From Sacculina carcini (lineage: Eukaryota; Arthropoda; Thecostraca; Sacculinidae), in NCBI GenBank assembly GCA_916048095.2, contig OU696581.1, positions 1,171,945 to 1,235,944 of the forward strand: a DNA stretch of 64,000 bases. Reading direction: 5' to 3'. Below, one piece after another: positions 1 to 10,768 of this stretch. Below the pieces are notes generated by a model. It saw nothing but the letters and a program-made list of their open reading frames with translations, searched no databases and was not told where the DNA came from. Made by a program: the position numbers and the translations under genes. Within the stretch, counting starts at the first letter, position 1. Each line of letters starts with the position of its first letter.

Positions 1-3000
1 ACTGCATGCGCCTCAGCCGGCAAACGCACACGTAAAACAGACGCACATAGGCGGTGTAATTGTCGGCGACAAAACGACTCCAGGTGGCGCCACTGGTCAC
101 CGCAAGCAGACCGCGATCCGCGTCACGACTGCCGCCGCCACCGACCGACGATTTGGCAACACAACAACAGCAGAAAATAAGCCAATGAATAAATCAACCA
201 TGAACTAAATCAAACAGCCAAATAAAAGTGTATATATTAAGTTTTTATATTTGTTTATTTATTTATTTTCACTAGTTTTGATCTTGCTAGCTGAAACATT
301 TACTTTTCGAATTCTCCTTGTATTTTGCTAGATAATTCGGGCGTTTGCAGTGCATGGTCGCACCTGGTGTCCGAGTAGTCGACGTAGCGCCATGGCTGGA
401 TGAAGCTGAGCCAAGTCTCGAGTGGCAGTCGAAACGAGGCGTCGGCAGGCCAATGACTCAGCGCTCGCTGAAGAAACTGCTCAACACGCACGTATACATC
501 ACGCTGCACCACCTCGCTACACACACACATACATACATATATACACACACATACACAGAGAGATACACACATACATATACATACATACACACACATATAT
601 ATACATAGATATATGCATACACATACATATACATAGATAGATACACACATACACATACACAGATACACACATATACACATACATATACACAGATAGATAC
701 ACACATACATATACATAGATAGATACACACATATACACATACACACACATACATATACACATACACAGATAGATACACACATACATATACATACACACAC
801 ACATACATATACATAGATAGATGCATACACATACATATACATAGATAGATACACACATACACAGATACACACATATACACATACACACACATACATATAC
901 ACAGATAGATACACACATACATATACATAGATAGATACACATACATACATACATATACATAGATACATACACACACATACACAGATAGATACACAGACAT
1001 ACACATACATATACATAGATACATACACACACATACATATACGTATACACAGATAGATACATACACATACATATATAGACGCATACACATACATATACAT
1101 AGATATATACACACACATATATACATATACATAGACACACACACACACATATATATATACATAGATAGATACACATACATACACGCGATTAAAGTACTGT
1201 CACAATTTGCATAGCATTCAAACACTGAATCAAGCGTTAAGCTTAAAAGTCATTATCCCCATTGTGCCACAAGACTGTGTATGTGTGTGTATGTATGTAT
1301 TGGCCGACCGTTTAAATCGCTCCAGTCCTGGCAAATGATGTGGCGAGTTGACGAAATAATGCACGTGCTTGACAAATACGCGCACCAAGCGCATCAGGTC
1401 GTGACGCGCTACATACACACTCTGACACACACACACACACGCCAGCGCCGGAATGCATCAACCAGATACAGAGAAGTATATATGAAAACCGCACACAAAA
1501 AAAAAACGTTCCCAACATAAGATGCCAAGGGAATTAAACAGGAAGGACCAACTGAAAAACTTGGTGGGAATAAATGGTATTGAAGGAGTTCAAATAATAT
1601 CTTTCCCAAACAAACACTGAAGCAAAATCCACATGATTTCCCGGTATAACATGAGAAGACAAGATTATCGCAAAAACGGACAAGATTACCGCAGAAAAAG
1701 ACAAGATTTATCTGGTATCGCAAAAGTGGGACAGACAAACTGGCAACACATCGCTCACCGTACTCGCGCCAAGCGACGAATCCGCCGCACCAGCTTGCAG
1801 CCAGTGCCGACAGATGGCGTGTAGTACGCTCTCACTGCGGCTCGAGTCCACTGTGTAGTTGTGTCCGGCACCGCTGGGGGCGCCACCAGCGCTGCTAGTG
1901 GGCGTGGCTAATGTGGGAGACGATGTGGCGGCGGCGGTGGAGGAGGTGGAGATAGGCTGGCGCACGAGACAACTGCGACGCAGTAGTTGATAAGGCGTCG
2001 TGATTACCTCGTCTGGAGGCTGTGTGGCGGCGGCGGCGGCGCCAGCCGACACTGGCGACGAAAACGGCGCACTGTGCGTCGCAAACGAAACAGAGCGGAC
2101 ATATTAACATTTGGCCTATTTACATTAGCAGTAAATTTATTATAAACATCAACAATTTACCGTGACAATAATTTAACCATTGAATAAAAGCTGTTATAGT
2201 TTCGACACACACACTTTTTACATTTGAACTCGGTTTTGAATTGCAGTTTCCAGCAATTTGCACACGGACCAATACAGCAAAAATCAGATATGTAAACGGA
2301 CAATTTTCAAATCGACTGCAAAAAATACCTAGAAGAAATATTTGTCCGTTAAGAGAAACAATATGATGTTTTCACGTGAGTCAAGTAAATTGTTTATTTA
2401 ACAACCCAAAATATGTTTGTATCCACGGCAATTGAAAAATACACTGACATGGATAATCGTTGAAATTTATCTAGGAAGATAGAATACAAAATAAAACAAT
2501 TAAATTGAACGGAAATTAATAACACAAAAACATACGCAAACTGAAATCACATGCCGTCGATTTTCCACACAAAAACCCGAAACAATGCCAGTCAATCGCT
2601 GCTTTAGATGCGCTCAAATTTGTTCAACACAACCTATGGACTTTTTGCTGCCCAGAAAACGTATCATTATTCTTGGAAGAACATATGAAGTCTAAATATG
2701 TTGAATATCCATCGATAATAGATTTTATGAAGAAAATTGTTAAATAATATATCAGGTTCATTTAGATATAAACCCTGATGCTTGTCTCAATGTACTCTCT
2801 GCAAATTCTCTGGAGTTTGTCTCTGCAAATTCTCTGGAGTTTGTCTCTGCAAGTTCTCTGGAGTTTGTCTCTGCAAGTTCTCTGGAGTTTGCCTCTGTTA
2901 GTTCTCTGGAGTTTGTCTCTGTAAGTTCTCTGGAGTTTGTCTCTGCAAGTTCTCTGGAGTTTGTCTCTGCAAATTCTCTGGAGTTTGTCTCTGCAAGTTC

Positions 3001-3559
3001 TCTGGAGTTTGTCTCTGTAAGTTATCTGGAGTTTGTCTCTGCAAGTTCTCTGGAGTTTGTCTCTGCAAGTTCTCTGGAGTTTGTCTCTGCAAGTTCTCTG
3101 GAGTTTGTCTCTGCAAGTTCTCTGGAGTTTGTCTCTGCAAATTCTCTGGAGTTTGTCTCTGCAAGTTCTCTGGAGTTTGTCTCTGTAAGTTCTCTGGAGT
3201 TTGTCTCAGCAGATAATCCGGTGTTTGTCTTTCCACATATTCAGGAGTTTGGCGGTCAACATACACGGGAGTGGTGAGTTTGTCAGACACTTGTGCGTTG
3301 GCCAGAACGGCCAAGCAGCTGACCAAAACGGACCACTTGTTCGACAACATCCTCACACGCGACAAACATACAAACTAAACTATGTCCCATCTGATTCAAT
3401 CGCGCATATGTGTTGTCACTAAAAACGTAGGTCGTCGCAAAAAAAACGCGCCCTAACAACACTCAACAGACAGACATACAAATACGCATCGTCATCATCT
3501 TACCCCCCACACAGGTGCACCCCGATAATATCAACTCAGTCATACACAGACTCGTTCAC

Positions 3560-3591
<32 letters not shown>

Positions 3592-3599
3592 TACACACA

Positions 3600-3632
<33 letters not shown>

Positions 3633-4825
3633 GCGAACAAATGCGCAGAGAAAGCAAAAAACGGGTAGGGAAACAGAAAAGTCATTGAATGACATTAATG
3701 CAGGACGATGAAAAATGATGACATTATTTGATGTCAACGTAGCACACAGACACACAGACACACGCAAATGCACGTAAACACACACACACATGTGTGCTTA
3801 CGTTTAAATACCGCTCGACAGAGTTGCTAGAAATCTTCGTGCCCATAAACCAACACTAAGGACGAAGCCAACAGATAAGCAAATACACACAGCAGATTGC
3901 CCCCCCCCCCCCCTGCTGCTCACATCCCCCTCCCATCCTGCTGGCGTACACAAATACGACTTTATAAAAACCCACCTGCCGCCGGGCGTGCTGGGCGGGT
4001 TGTTCTCGTGTGACGGCTGCGGTGCCAGTGCGGCAGGCGGTGGCTTATTGACGGCAGCTTCCTCACCGCCGCCGCCGCCGTTCACCAGCTGTGGAGCCCA
4101 GCCGGGACCGCACGGCAGAAAATGTCGCAGCAGCTGGTCGAACAGCGCCGGATAGAGCGCATCGTCGGCGAGCCCGGCGCCGCACCAGCTCAGCATCGCC
4201 GCCGGCGAGCTAGATTGTTGCCGGACGTCGGTGACGTACGTCAGCACGCGACAAAAGTGCGCCATATACAGGTCGAGCGGCCGCAGCAATAACACTTGCT
4301 GCTGTTGTTGTTGTTGCTGTTGATATTGAGTATGGCACGATGAGAACGGTGGAGATTCGGTCAGATAGCTGGCAGTGTGCGGTGCGGACTGAATGCGACC
4401 AGGAGACCACACAGGCACGCTGCTATCAAACTGAATGACACAAACACACAAACATGCACACACAAATATACACAAAGAAGATGACGGGAACAAACCGGGG
4501 AAAAATAGGGGAAAAAGAATAAAATAAAAAGAAAATGCATTGGCGAATTATGACAAAGAGCATTGGCGAATATTGGTTGACGAGTGGCTAAATAAATGTG
4601 GCAAAACAAACACACAAACAAGAGCTGGCGACAGCGCGACAACTATTTAGAGTATTTAGAGACGGGCACGGTGCTGTATTTCAAATACAACAGAGTAACT
4701 GACCGCAATAGATGTCGCTGGCGGTGGCATGGTGAACGAAAACTCAAAAACCAAGTGCGGGTCGGCCGACAAACGATGAATACACTCGAACAAAACCCCA
4801 CACGGGTGCAACAAGTCAAACACCT

Positions 4826-4860
<35 letters not shown>

Positions 4861-5411
4861 GGTAAAAAGCGGCGCATACAAGTGGGAACAGGATTGAATA
4901 TAATTGAATGGAATAATTAAATAGAGACCAAATTAAAAGGCAGCCAGTGAAACCAATACAGCACGTTTTTGCACCGGCTTCACAGAGAGTATAAGACATG
5001 CCGAGTATATGTATATGCCGAGCATGAGTATACGACATAACACCGGCTATGGAAAGAGCAGCAAAGCCAGAATAGATGAGATAAACAATATATAAAATGA
5101 AGCATAAAGAACAGAAAATGAAAACACAGGGATACAAAATATAGATGAAGACAGATGCACAGGAGATAAGAGCAGACATTAATCACGTGCGACCGCACAC
5201 TCACACGACTGTAGAGCAGCGGATGACTGCTGCGGGTGATCGTTGTTAAGCCCCAGCCTTGATCGCCACTGGCACCGCCGCTGCCGAAAATGTCGGTCAA
5301 AAGTTGCGGAAGCATAGTGGCGGCATCTTTTGGCGGCGTGACCAGCAGCAGCCGCGCCACCAACTGGCAGCGCTCGACAGGTGGCGCGGCCAGAGCACGC
5401 GGCAGTTCCAT
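1..5411 (-). CDS. SMPD4: Sphingomyelin phosphodiesterase 4 homologue, N-terminal half (partial)
   Basis: Neutral sphingomyelinase 3 is a membrane protein of ER and nuclear envelope that hydrolyses sphingomyelin to ceramide and phosphocholine. Seven exons read in phase on the minus strand: 5411-5205, 4823-4704, 4430-3976, 2071-1759, 1421-1309, 516-364 and 128 to the window edge. Family blocks recalled from vertebrate SMPD4 appear in order: MLPQLLTDIFG and LLHPCGVLFECIHRL in exons 1-2, YQLLRRSCLVRQP and a SESVLHAICRHWL helix in exon 4, LVRVFVKHVHYF then GLERFKR in exon 5, and LSHWPADASFRLPLETWLSF-IQPWRY in exon 6. Exon 3 carries an in-frame polyglutamine run (near 4290-4320) and a Gly/Pro-rich insert. 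The C-terminal half and its membrane anchor lie outside the window. ATG at 5411 directly follows an acceptor-like CAG, so an upstream 5' UTR exon is possible. Homology is clear; exact edges of exons 5 and 7 are less certain. Confidence 0.88.
520..1182. repeat. Complex CA/CATA/GATA microsatellite in SMPD4 intron
   Basis: About 660 bp of CACACATA, ACATATAC and AGATAGAT words arranged in imperfect higher-order units of roughly 20-60 bp. It fills the intron between the exons ending at 1309 and starting at 516 (minus sense), so the pre-mRNA reads UG/UAUG-rich up to the acceptor. The long open frames across it on the minus strand (Tyr/Val/Cys-rich) are low-complexity artefacts. Confidence 0.9.
2797..3225. 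repeat. 24-bp tandem repeat array (about 17 units)
   Basis: The unit, read on the minus strand, encodes TPENLQRQ. Units are nearly identical and differ mainly at the Leu (TTG/TTA) and Asn (AAC/AAT) codons. The array extends about 100 bp past the in-frame TAA at 2898-2900, to an in-frame TGA at 2787-2789. Confidence 0.9.
2898..3350 (-). CDS. Putative secreted repeat protein (TPENLQRQ repeats)
   Basis: A 150-aa ORF inside the SMPD4 intron between exons 3 and 4, on the same strand. I do not recognise the family. From ATG at 3350 it starts with a signal-peptide-like segment (Lys at 5, hydrophobic WSVLVSCLAVLA, likely cut after ANA). After a short VSDKLTTPVYVDRQ lead come two diverged repeats (TPEYVERQ, TPDYLLRQ) and about a dozen near-identical octapeptides TPENLQRQ with one TPDNLQ variant. 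There are no cysteines after the signal and no dibasic processing sites, so a structural, mucous or coat protein is more likely than a peptide-hormone precursor; that is inference. An upstream ATG-less extension (TTG at 3365) was not used. The stop TAA at 2898-2900 replaces a Leu codon, and the array continues in frame beyond it. Expression is unproven. Confidence 0.5.
   Translation of the reverse strand: MLSNKWSVLVSCLAVLANAQVSDKLTTPVYVDRQTPEYVERQTPDYLLRQTPENLQRQTPENLQRQTPENLQRQTPENLQRQTPENLQRQTPENLQRQTPENLQRQTPDNLQRQTPENLQRQTPENLQRQTPENLQRQTPENLQRQTPEN
3560..3634. repeat. (CA)n-(GA)n microsatellite
   Basis: A CA run with one AAATA interruption, followed by a short GA run, in the large SMPD4 intron. 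Another CA/CACG-rich patch follows at 3745-3790, and a 14-bp C homopolymer starts at about 3900. Confidence 0.9.
4828..4859. repeat. (CA)n tract just upstream of an SMPD4 acceptor
   Basis: About 15 CA dinucleotides; on the transcribed sense this is (UG)n ending four bases before the acceptor of the exon that starts at 4823. Confidence 0.9.
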
Positions 5412-6173
5412 CTGGCAACCGACACGCCTAGCGTATTATCTTACACAATTTGGCGGCGAGATACCGAGAAATTCGATGAAGAACGTAGTATTGTATTTTT
5501 ACAATACAAATAAAATAAATCAAATATAGATCAGAGATGTTCACAGGTCACCCCCAAAAACATGCCAAAACATTGAAAGAACCTTACTTGCATATTGCTG
5601 TAAAACCCTGATTCCATTCGCTGATTCACAGTTGAAAATATGCACAAGCACACATACACCGGAAAGTGAATAAGTCACAGAATCAACCACACACCAACAT
5701 GCCAAGCAAATTCAAACCAGAACTGATGAACGACACGCCACAATTGCGCCCATAGTGTTCTAATTCGAATCGGATTTATTATTTGAATTATACACAAAAT
5801 GAACAATTTCGCCTTAATAACGAAACTCACAAGAATTGAACACAAAAGTAAAAATTTGTGAATTCGGAAAAAATTGTGCAGGTACTCTAGAATCACCAGG
5901 CTAGTTGGCTGCTTTGATTATAATTTTTGCAAAACTAAATAAGTTAAGGCATTTGTGGATTGGGCACAACATTGGTGCAAGTGTAGCGGTGTATTGTGGA
6001 TTTTTGCGGACGCGAAGTGAATTGTTTTCAATGCTGTGAATGGTATTTCAATGCACCTGTAATTGTGTGCTTCAATCGACTGCAAGATATTAACATTGCT
6101 TCTGCTTTTGTTTTGAGATAGTGTGACCTACAGTTGTACAGTTGTACCGTCCTCCATATTCCATTTGGCACAA
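5412..6173. promoter_or_regulatory. Divergent intergenic region SMPD4 / PEN-2
   Basis: These 762 bp separate the first recognised codons of two divergently transcribed genes, so both promoters and 5' UTRs should lie here. I see no clear TATA box or CpG cluster; the DNA is AT-rich. Assignment rests only on gene orientation. Confidence 0.35.
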
Positions 6174-7986
6174 ATGAATTTGGCGAAAGTATCCGACCAA
6201 AGAAAGCTGGAAGTTTGTCGCAAATATTTTATAGGTAAGGTCAAATTTGGTCAGGTACACGCTTCATTCTTCCGAGTTAATCCGTTGTTAATCTGATAAT
6301 AAACAAACAATGTAGCCGCACACCAATCGCAATTACAAATTCACTACCACCACTCGAACACCACCAACACTCACAACCAGCCTGCTTGTAGCTCGCTTCA
6401 GCCACGCGTACAGGCGTCACACGTCACAATGTCAAAGTACACCGACCAATCATGACACAGTACTCGAGTCACGTGACAAGCCAAGTCACACGAACCATAC
6501 ACACACGCACATACACGGTAACTCGCATTTATGGAAAAAGCAGGCACACCATTCGCGCACATACACATACATACAGACATACAAACACACTTACGCGGTT
6601 ACATGATTTCATCACACTGTACATACACAATCCGAATACCTATTACAGACGTTAAATGATCAACCGGATCACGGTTGATGTGTTAAATATTAAAGGCCTC
6701 AGTGGCAGCTGCTACACGGGAAGAAACCGAAGCTTATGAACTTATGAGCTTATGCACAGGTGTATCCCGTGCAGCTCGCTGCCACCGCAGAATTCTACTT
6801 AAAGGTTGAAGGCATCAAGTGACAGCTGCTACACGGGAAGAAGCCGAAGCTTATGAACACACAGGTGTTCGCCGTGCAGCTCGCTGCCAACGCAGAACCG
6901 ACCCTCTCCACGCTATGGCGCCACAAGGACGTAAGATGTATTAGAGAGGGCCACCTTCCCAGAATGCATGACACAACACATGACTGACATCTGGTACCAT
7001 TATTTACTGCTGGGTGGACAGAGACTGTAGTATTATAGAATTCGCCCAATGAAATTCTGCTCCGCCGGGATTCGAACCACTGTTCTACCGCTTGTGAGGC
7101 GGGTGTGCTACCACTACACCACCGAGTCCACAAATGTGTTCGGCCTTCGGTTTGTTTTCAGGTGGATTTTTTCTGTTGCCGTTCTTATGGCTGGTCAACG
7201 CGTGCTGGTTCTATTCGTGGGCTTTCAAACAGCCTAGCTTTCCTCAGCAACGTCAAATGAGAAAATGTGAGTTCAGCAGATATCCAACCTTTTTCTGATT
7301 CATTTCTGTGAAAGTCTATAGATTAATTGTTCCTCTACTTTGTGCAGTCCAACTTCTTGCTGTATTTCTCCAACAAATTTTGCGTCGATGGGAGTCTACT
7401 TTGTGGAAGTGAATGAACAAGATTGTGTGAATTGAACGTGATATGGGCTTACTCATCAATGTACCTGCTTGTTAAGCTGTTCTAATCCATCTGTGTGCGT
7501 GTGTCATGCATGTTTGCTTCCCGACTTCAAAATCACCTTTTGACATCTGGTTTGATCCTGCTTCTCACACTCTCACTCCTTTCGCCAAACTATGATTCCA
7601 TTCAGCTATCCATTTTCTATTCCTCCTTATTGTACTCAAAACTCATGTGTATATGTGTATGTATAAGTGCATGTTTGTGTATGTATGTATATGTATAAGT
7701 GCATGTTTGTGTACGTGTGTATATGTATAAGTGCATGTTTGTGTATGTATGTATATATGCATTTACGCTTTGTTGTTCGTCTTGAAGTTATGCGCGCCCG
7801 TGTTTTTACTGGCGCTATAGTAAATATACGTTTGTTTGTTTGTCAGACGTGGTATTCAGCGGGACGGGGGCGGGGGTATGGCTGGCGGCGCTTGTCGCGT
7901 GGCAAATCATCTACCAGAGCCAGCGCGTCAGCTGGGGATTGACCGGCGACGAGTTGTCCTTCTTCCTGCCACTGGGACGACTGTAG
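6174..7986 (+). CDS. PSENEN: Gamma-secretase subunit PEN-2
   Basis: PEN-2 is the smallest gamma-secretase subunit; it binds presenilin TM4 and triggers presenilin endoproteolysis. Three exons join in phase: 6174-6234, 7162-7266, 7847-7986 (306 bp, 101 aa, the same length as human PEN-2). The N-terminus MNLAKVSDQRKLEVCRKYF-IGG and the LPFLWLVNACWFYSWAF block are diagnostic, followed by a basic-flanked loop (QQRQMRKY), the second hydrophobic span VWLAALVAWQIIYQ and the short conserved tail. Donors GTAAGG and GTGAGT and acceptors TTTTCAG and TTTGTCAG are good. The conserved C-terminal DYLSF motif reads D-E-L-S-F here. Intron 1 contains a SINE. The gene is divergent from SMPD4 and convergent with HEXIM 512 bp away. 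Identity is very secure despite the small exons. Confidence 0.95.
6690..7133 (-). mobile_element. tRNA-derived SINE (Val-like head), with partial second tail
   Basis: On the minus strand the element opens with a tRNA-like head: an A-box-like GGTGTAGTGG, an anticodon arm with loop CUCACAA (CAC, Val-like) and a B-box GGTTCGAATCC. A unique body of about 250 bp follows and ends near the word CAGCTGTCACTTGA. A second partial tail copy lies at 6690-6790. The same family recurs at 24490-24812 and 34795-35060. The acceptor stem does not pair, so this is not a functional tRNA gene. It sits in PEN-2 intron 1. Confidence 0.8.
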
Positions 7987-8497
7987 CCGCGCCACCACCA
8001 CTTCACAAAACCCCTCTTTTATTCGCGATGCGAAACAAATTGTGTGTATATGTGCGCATTTATCTGAAGTGGATATCTGCGAGTATGAAAATATTTGTGA
8101 TTTTAAAATAATACAACGGGTTTGGGGTTAATCTGTTATGTTTTCGCATCGTGCTCTGTATGCAGTGTTTTCGTGTCGTTCCATTCGTGCGGTATTTCAA
8201 CGAATACAAACATTAATTCACTGTTTCACTCTGTTTTAGTCTTGTTTATCACTGCACTGTTCCGTGTGCAGCAGAGCAGTGCACAACGAATACGACCACG
8301 TGAAATATTGATTTGTTAAATATTAGCTCGACCATTTTCAGCACCCCCGAACAGCATCCCAATACACCAGTAAATAGTGTAAGATATAAGCAATCAAACA
8401 CCTCAAGCCGAACTATTCTCATACAAAACATCGACCAAATAAAACCGCCAAACAAACGGAGCCTGTGATTATTTGCCACAGCCGACGATAGATGGCG

Positions 8498-9808
8498 CTA
8501 CACACTGGCCGATCGTCGCAGGCGGCGGTGCGCATGCGCAGTCGACACCCGCTCCACGTGCGGCGAACACGGCGCCGACCATCTGGCAACCCCGCCGCCG
8601 GCCGCTGCTGCCAGGCATTCCTGCGCGTCGATCAGGGCCGGCTCGTCCAGCGACTCATTACACGAGCCACGCGAACGAAAACTGACTGACGAAGATGAAG
8701 TGGACGAGTCGGAAGACGACGAGCACGTTGAGGAACCGGATGAGCCGGAAGTTGATGAACCGGAAGAGGAAGTTGACGTCGAGGAGGACACGTCGCTGTC
8801 GGCCGAGCCGCTGCCACTGTCACCCTGCCCTTCGCTGTTGTCGGACACCAGAGGTCGATGTACTCGCGAGGCCAGAACCTCGTTGCCGCGCACCAGCTTC
8901 GCGTTCTCCTTCTCCAGCCGACCAATCTCGGCCTGCAGCAGCCGGATCTTGGCGGCCGTGTGACGACTCATGCGCACCTCGCCCACTGCTTCCTCATCAT
9001 CATCATCATCCTCGTCTTCATCATCTTCCGACATCTCCGACGATGCGTCTCCATTGTCCGGCCGCCGCCTTCGCTGTCGTCGTCGCCTTCGCTGCTGGCC
9101 GCGCAGTACACACAGCCGCTCCTCCAACTGCTCAACAGACCGCTCCATGGCCAAGTGCTGAGCAACCAGCGACGCCACGCGCTCAGATTGCCGCTGCACA
9201 AATGGCGCTGGCGGCGTGTCGTGCTGCGGCGACCAGTAATGCTGCCACTGGTGACCGTCATAGCCAGCCGTGACAGCTTGATGACAGCGCGATGCGTCGT
9301 CGTCCGTCTCGCCTGCGTGTCCGTCGAGCGACGGAGGCGGCGTGGCGCTGTGCACCGGTGTCGGCCAGCCGTAGCGGTCGAACACAACGTCGGCCGCCCC
9401 GCCCGCCGCTGATGTGGGCGCGTTGTCATCGTGGTCGTCCATCAAGAAGTCGGTGGTGTTGTCGGGCGCCAACGGGTGCCCGGCGGCTAGAAGAGCGTGG
9501 CGCGGCACAGGACGGCCGCGGCGACGTCTCAGTGTGTCTGAGCCGCGACGGTGAGCAGCGCCGCCACGCCGCGAGCGCTGACGTGGGCGCCAGCGACGCT
9601 GCGACGGTCGGTCGGCGGGCAGGGCGGCGATGGCGCGTGATGCGGGCACGGCAGCAGCGTGCATTATTACAGCTCCGCCGCCAACGCCGGCAGCCATTTC
9701 CTCATCGGGCGCACGTGGACTCAGCACGTGCTGGGGATCGGCCAGTGAACCGACGCTGTCCTGCTGGCTGACGGACAGCCACTGGCCCACGGAATTGGCC
9801 GAACTCAT
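8498..9808 (-). CDS. HEXIM: HEXIM-like P-TEFb inhibitor
   Basis: HEXIM proteins bind 7SK RNA and inhibit the CDK9-cyclin T kinase, holding Pol II in pausing. This intronless 436-aa ORF (vertebrate HEXIM genes are also intronless) has the domains in order: an arginine-rich patch (RRWRPRQRSRRGG, then LRRRRGRPVPRH) in the place of the RNA-binding region; the hallmark GHPLAPDNTTDFLMDDHD, where vertebrates have PYNTTQFLMDDHD; an acidic region; and two helices with leucine heptads (SERVASLVAQHLAMERSVEQ and AAKIRLLQAEIGRLEKENAK) as in the cyclin T-binding coiled coil. Oddities: the Tyr of PYNT is Asp, a highly basic then acidic stretch separates the two helices, and a Ser-rich tail follows. I chose ATG 9808, since the open frame upstream begins only at TTG. 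The region is much more GC-rich than its flanks. Family call is firm, orthology to a particular HEXIM is not implied. Confidence 0.85.
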   Translation of the reverse strand: MSSANSVGQWLSVSQQDSVGSLADPQHVLSPRAPDEEMAAGVGGGAVIMHAAAVPASRAIAALPADRPSQRRWRPRQRSRRGGAAHRRGSDTLRRRRGRPVPRHALLAAGHPLAPDNTTDFLMDDHDDNAPTSAAGGAADVVFDRYGWPTPVHSATPPPSLDGHAGETDDDASRCHQAVTAGYDGHQWQHYWSPQHDTPPAPFVQRQSERVASLVAQHLAMERSVEQLEERLCVLRGQQRRRRRQRRRRPDNGDASSEMSEDDEDEDDDDDEEAVGEVRMSRHTAAKIRLLQAEIGRLEKENAKLVRGNEVLASRVHRPLVSDNSEGQGDSGSGSADSDVSSSTSTSSSGSSTSGSSGSSTCSSSSDSSTSSSSVSFRSRGSCNESLDEPALIDAQECLAAAAGGGVARWSAPCSPHVERVSTAHAHRRLRRSASV

Positions 9809-10768
9809 TGCGGCCCACAAAACGTAACAAAGGTGGTGCAAAAAATCAAGCTGGACGCAGGTCTACATCCGACTGAAAAAATGATGGGAAAATATCATTG
9901 GTATAGTGTTACACATAGAGTGTTGTAGATAAGATAAATCGCCATAGAGACAAAGGTAACTATCACAAGCATGCATAAACATATCGCTAAGACACGGGTA
10001 GATTTGCAGATACTGATTTGAGGTACTTAGGAAAAAGACAACAACAAGTGTGTATTTGGTATAACGCCCATCATCATAGGCGCGCAGACGAGTACTTATG
10101 CAGGAACATATAAAATATATACTGGCAATGCGAGCATGGGATAATACGATAAGAGCTCGATCACAAAACAACAAAATAAACGCGGAATAAATCTAGGAGA
10201 AACAGCAGCAGGACACAAACAAGGACGTAGAAGAGTGCAGCGTAATGACATTAAAACCAAGGGAGCAAAATGCATGCACGCAGAACATACACAGTCACAG
10301 GCTTCCCGGACAAGTGCATCTATGTACATGGCGCAAACGCAGAATCAAACAAACAACTACATACAAGAGAAATCAGAGGAAGGCGAAAGGAGTCAAGGAG
10401 TGAGTGGTGGGATCGAAGGATAGATCAAAAAGATATTTACGAAGAGAAGAAGCAGATGAAAGATATGACAACGAGGTGATGTGAGAAGGGAGAGAGTTGT
10501 AAAGACGCGGACATAAAAAGGAGAGATTTGTAAGACCACAAACAAGACAAGTTCAAATTTCCGATACCCAAGCTATCAATTCGGAATAAATTGAATCCGA
10601 ATAATAAACAGCAAATTTAAGGTCTAAATAAATTACCAAGATGATATGAACTGTTGTTGTCGTTTAGGCGCTTCGGAAGCTTAAACTAATCAACTGCACG
10701 ATTCGACACCGACAAGTTTCAATGACAGCGCCAGTATCGTCAAATTACATATTATGCAATTCTAAATA
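9809..10768. other. Intergenic stretch, nothing recognised
   Basis: AT-rich sequence with short open frames on both strands that show no family features or splice framing. The upstream region of the HEXIM gene must include part of it. It ends at the target-site duplication of the large foldback element. Confidence 0.5.
10760..10768 (+). repeat. Left 9-bp target-site duplication
   Basis: TTCTAAATA, directly repeated at 20608-20616 immediately outside the other end of the foldback element. Confidence 0.8.

Noticed and set aside
300-1225. Long Tyr/Val/Cys-rich open frames on the minus strand
   Set aside because: They are the translation of a CA/CATA microsatellite in three frames. Only the last part of one frame (364-516) is a real SMPD4 exon.
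7060-7133. Genuine tRNA-Val gene
   Set aside because: A and B boxes are present, but the acceptor stem does not pair and the sequence continues into a shared SINE body with other copies.
8695-9273. Plus-strand frames of up to 192 aa over the HEXIM gene
   Set aside because: Arg/Ser-rich shadows of a GC-rich coding region on the other strand; they lack homology and cut across the recognised HEXIM domains.
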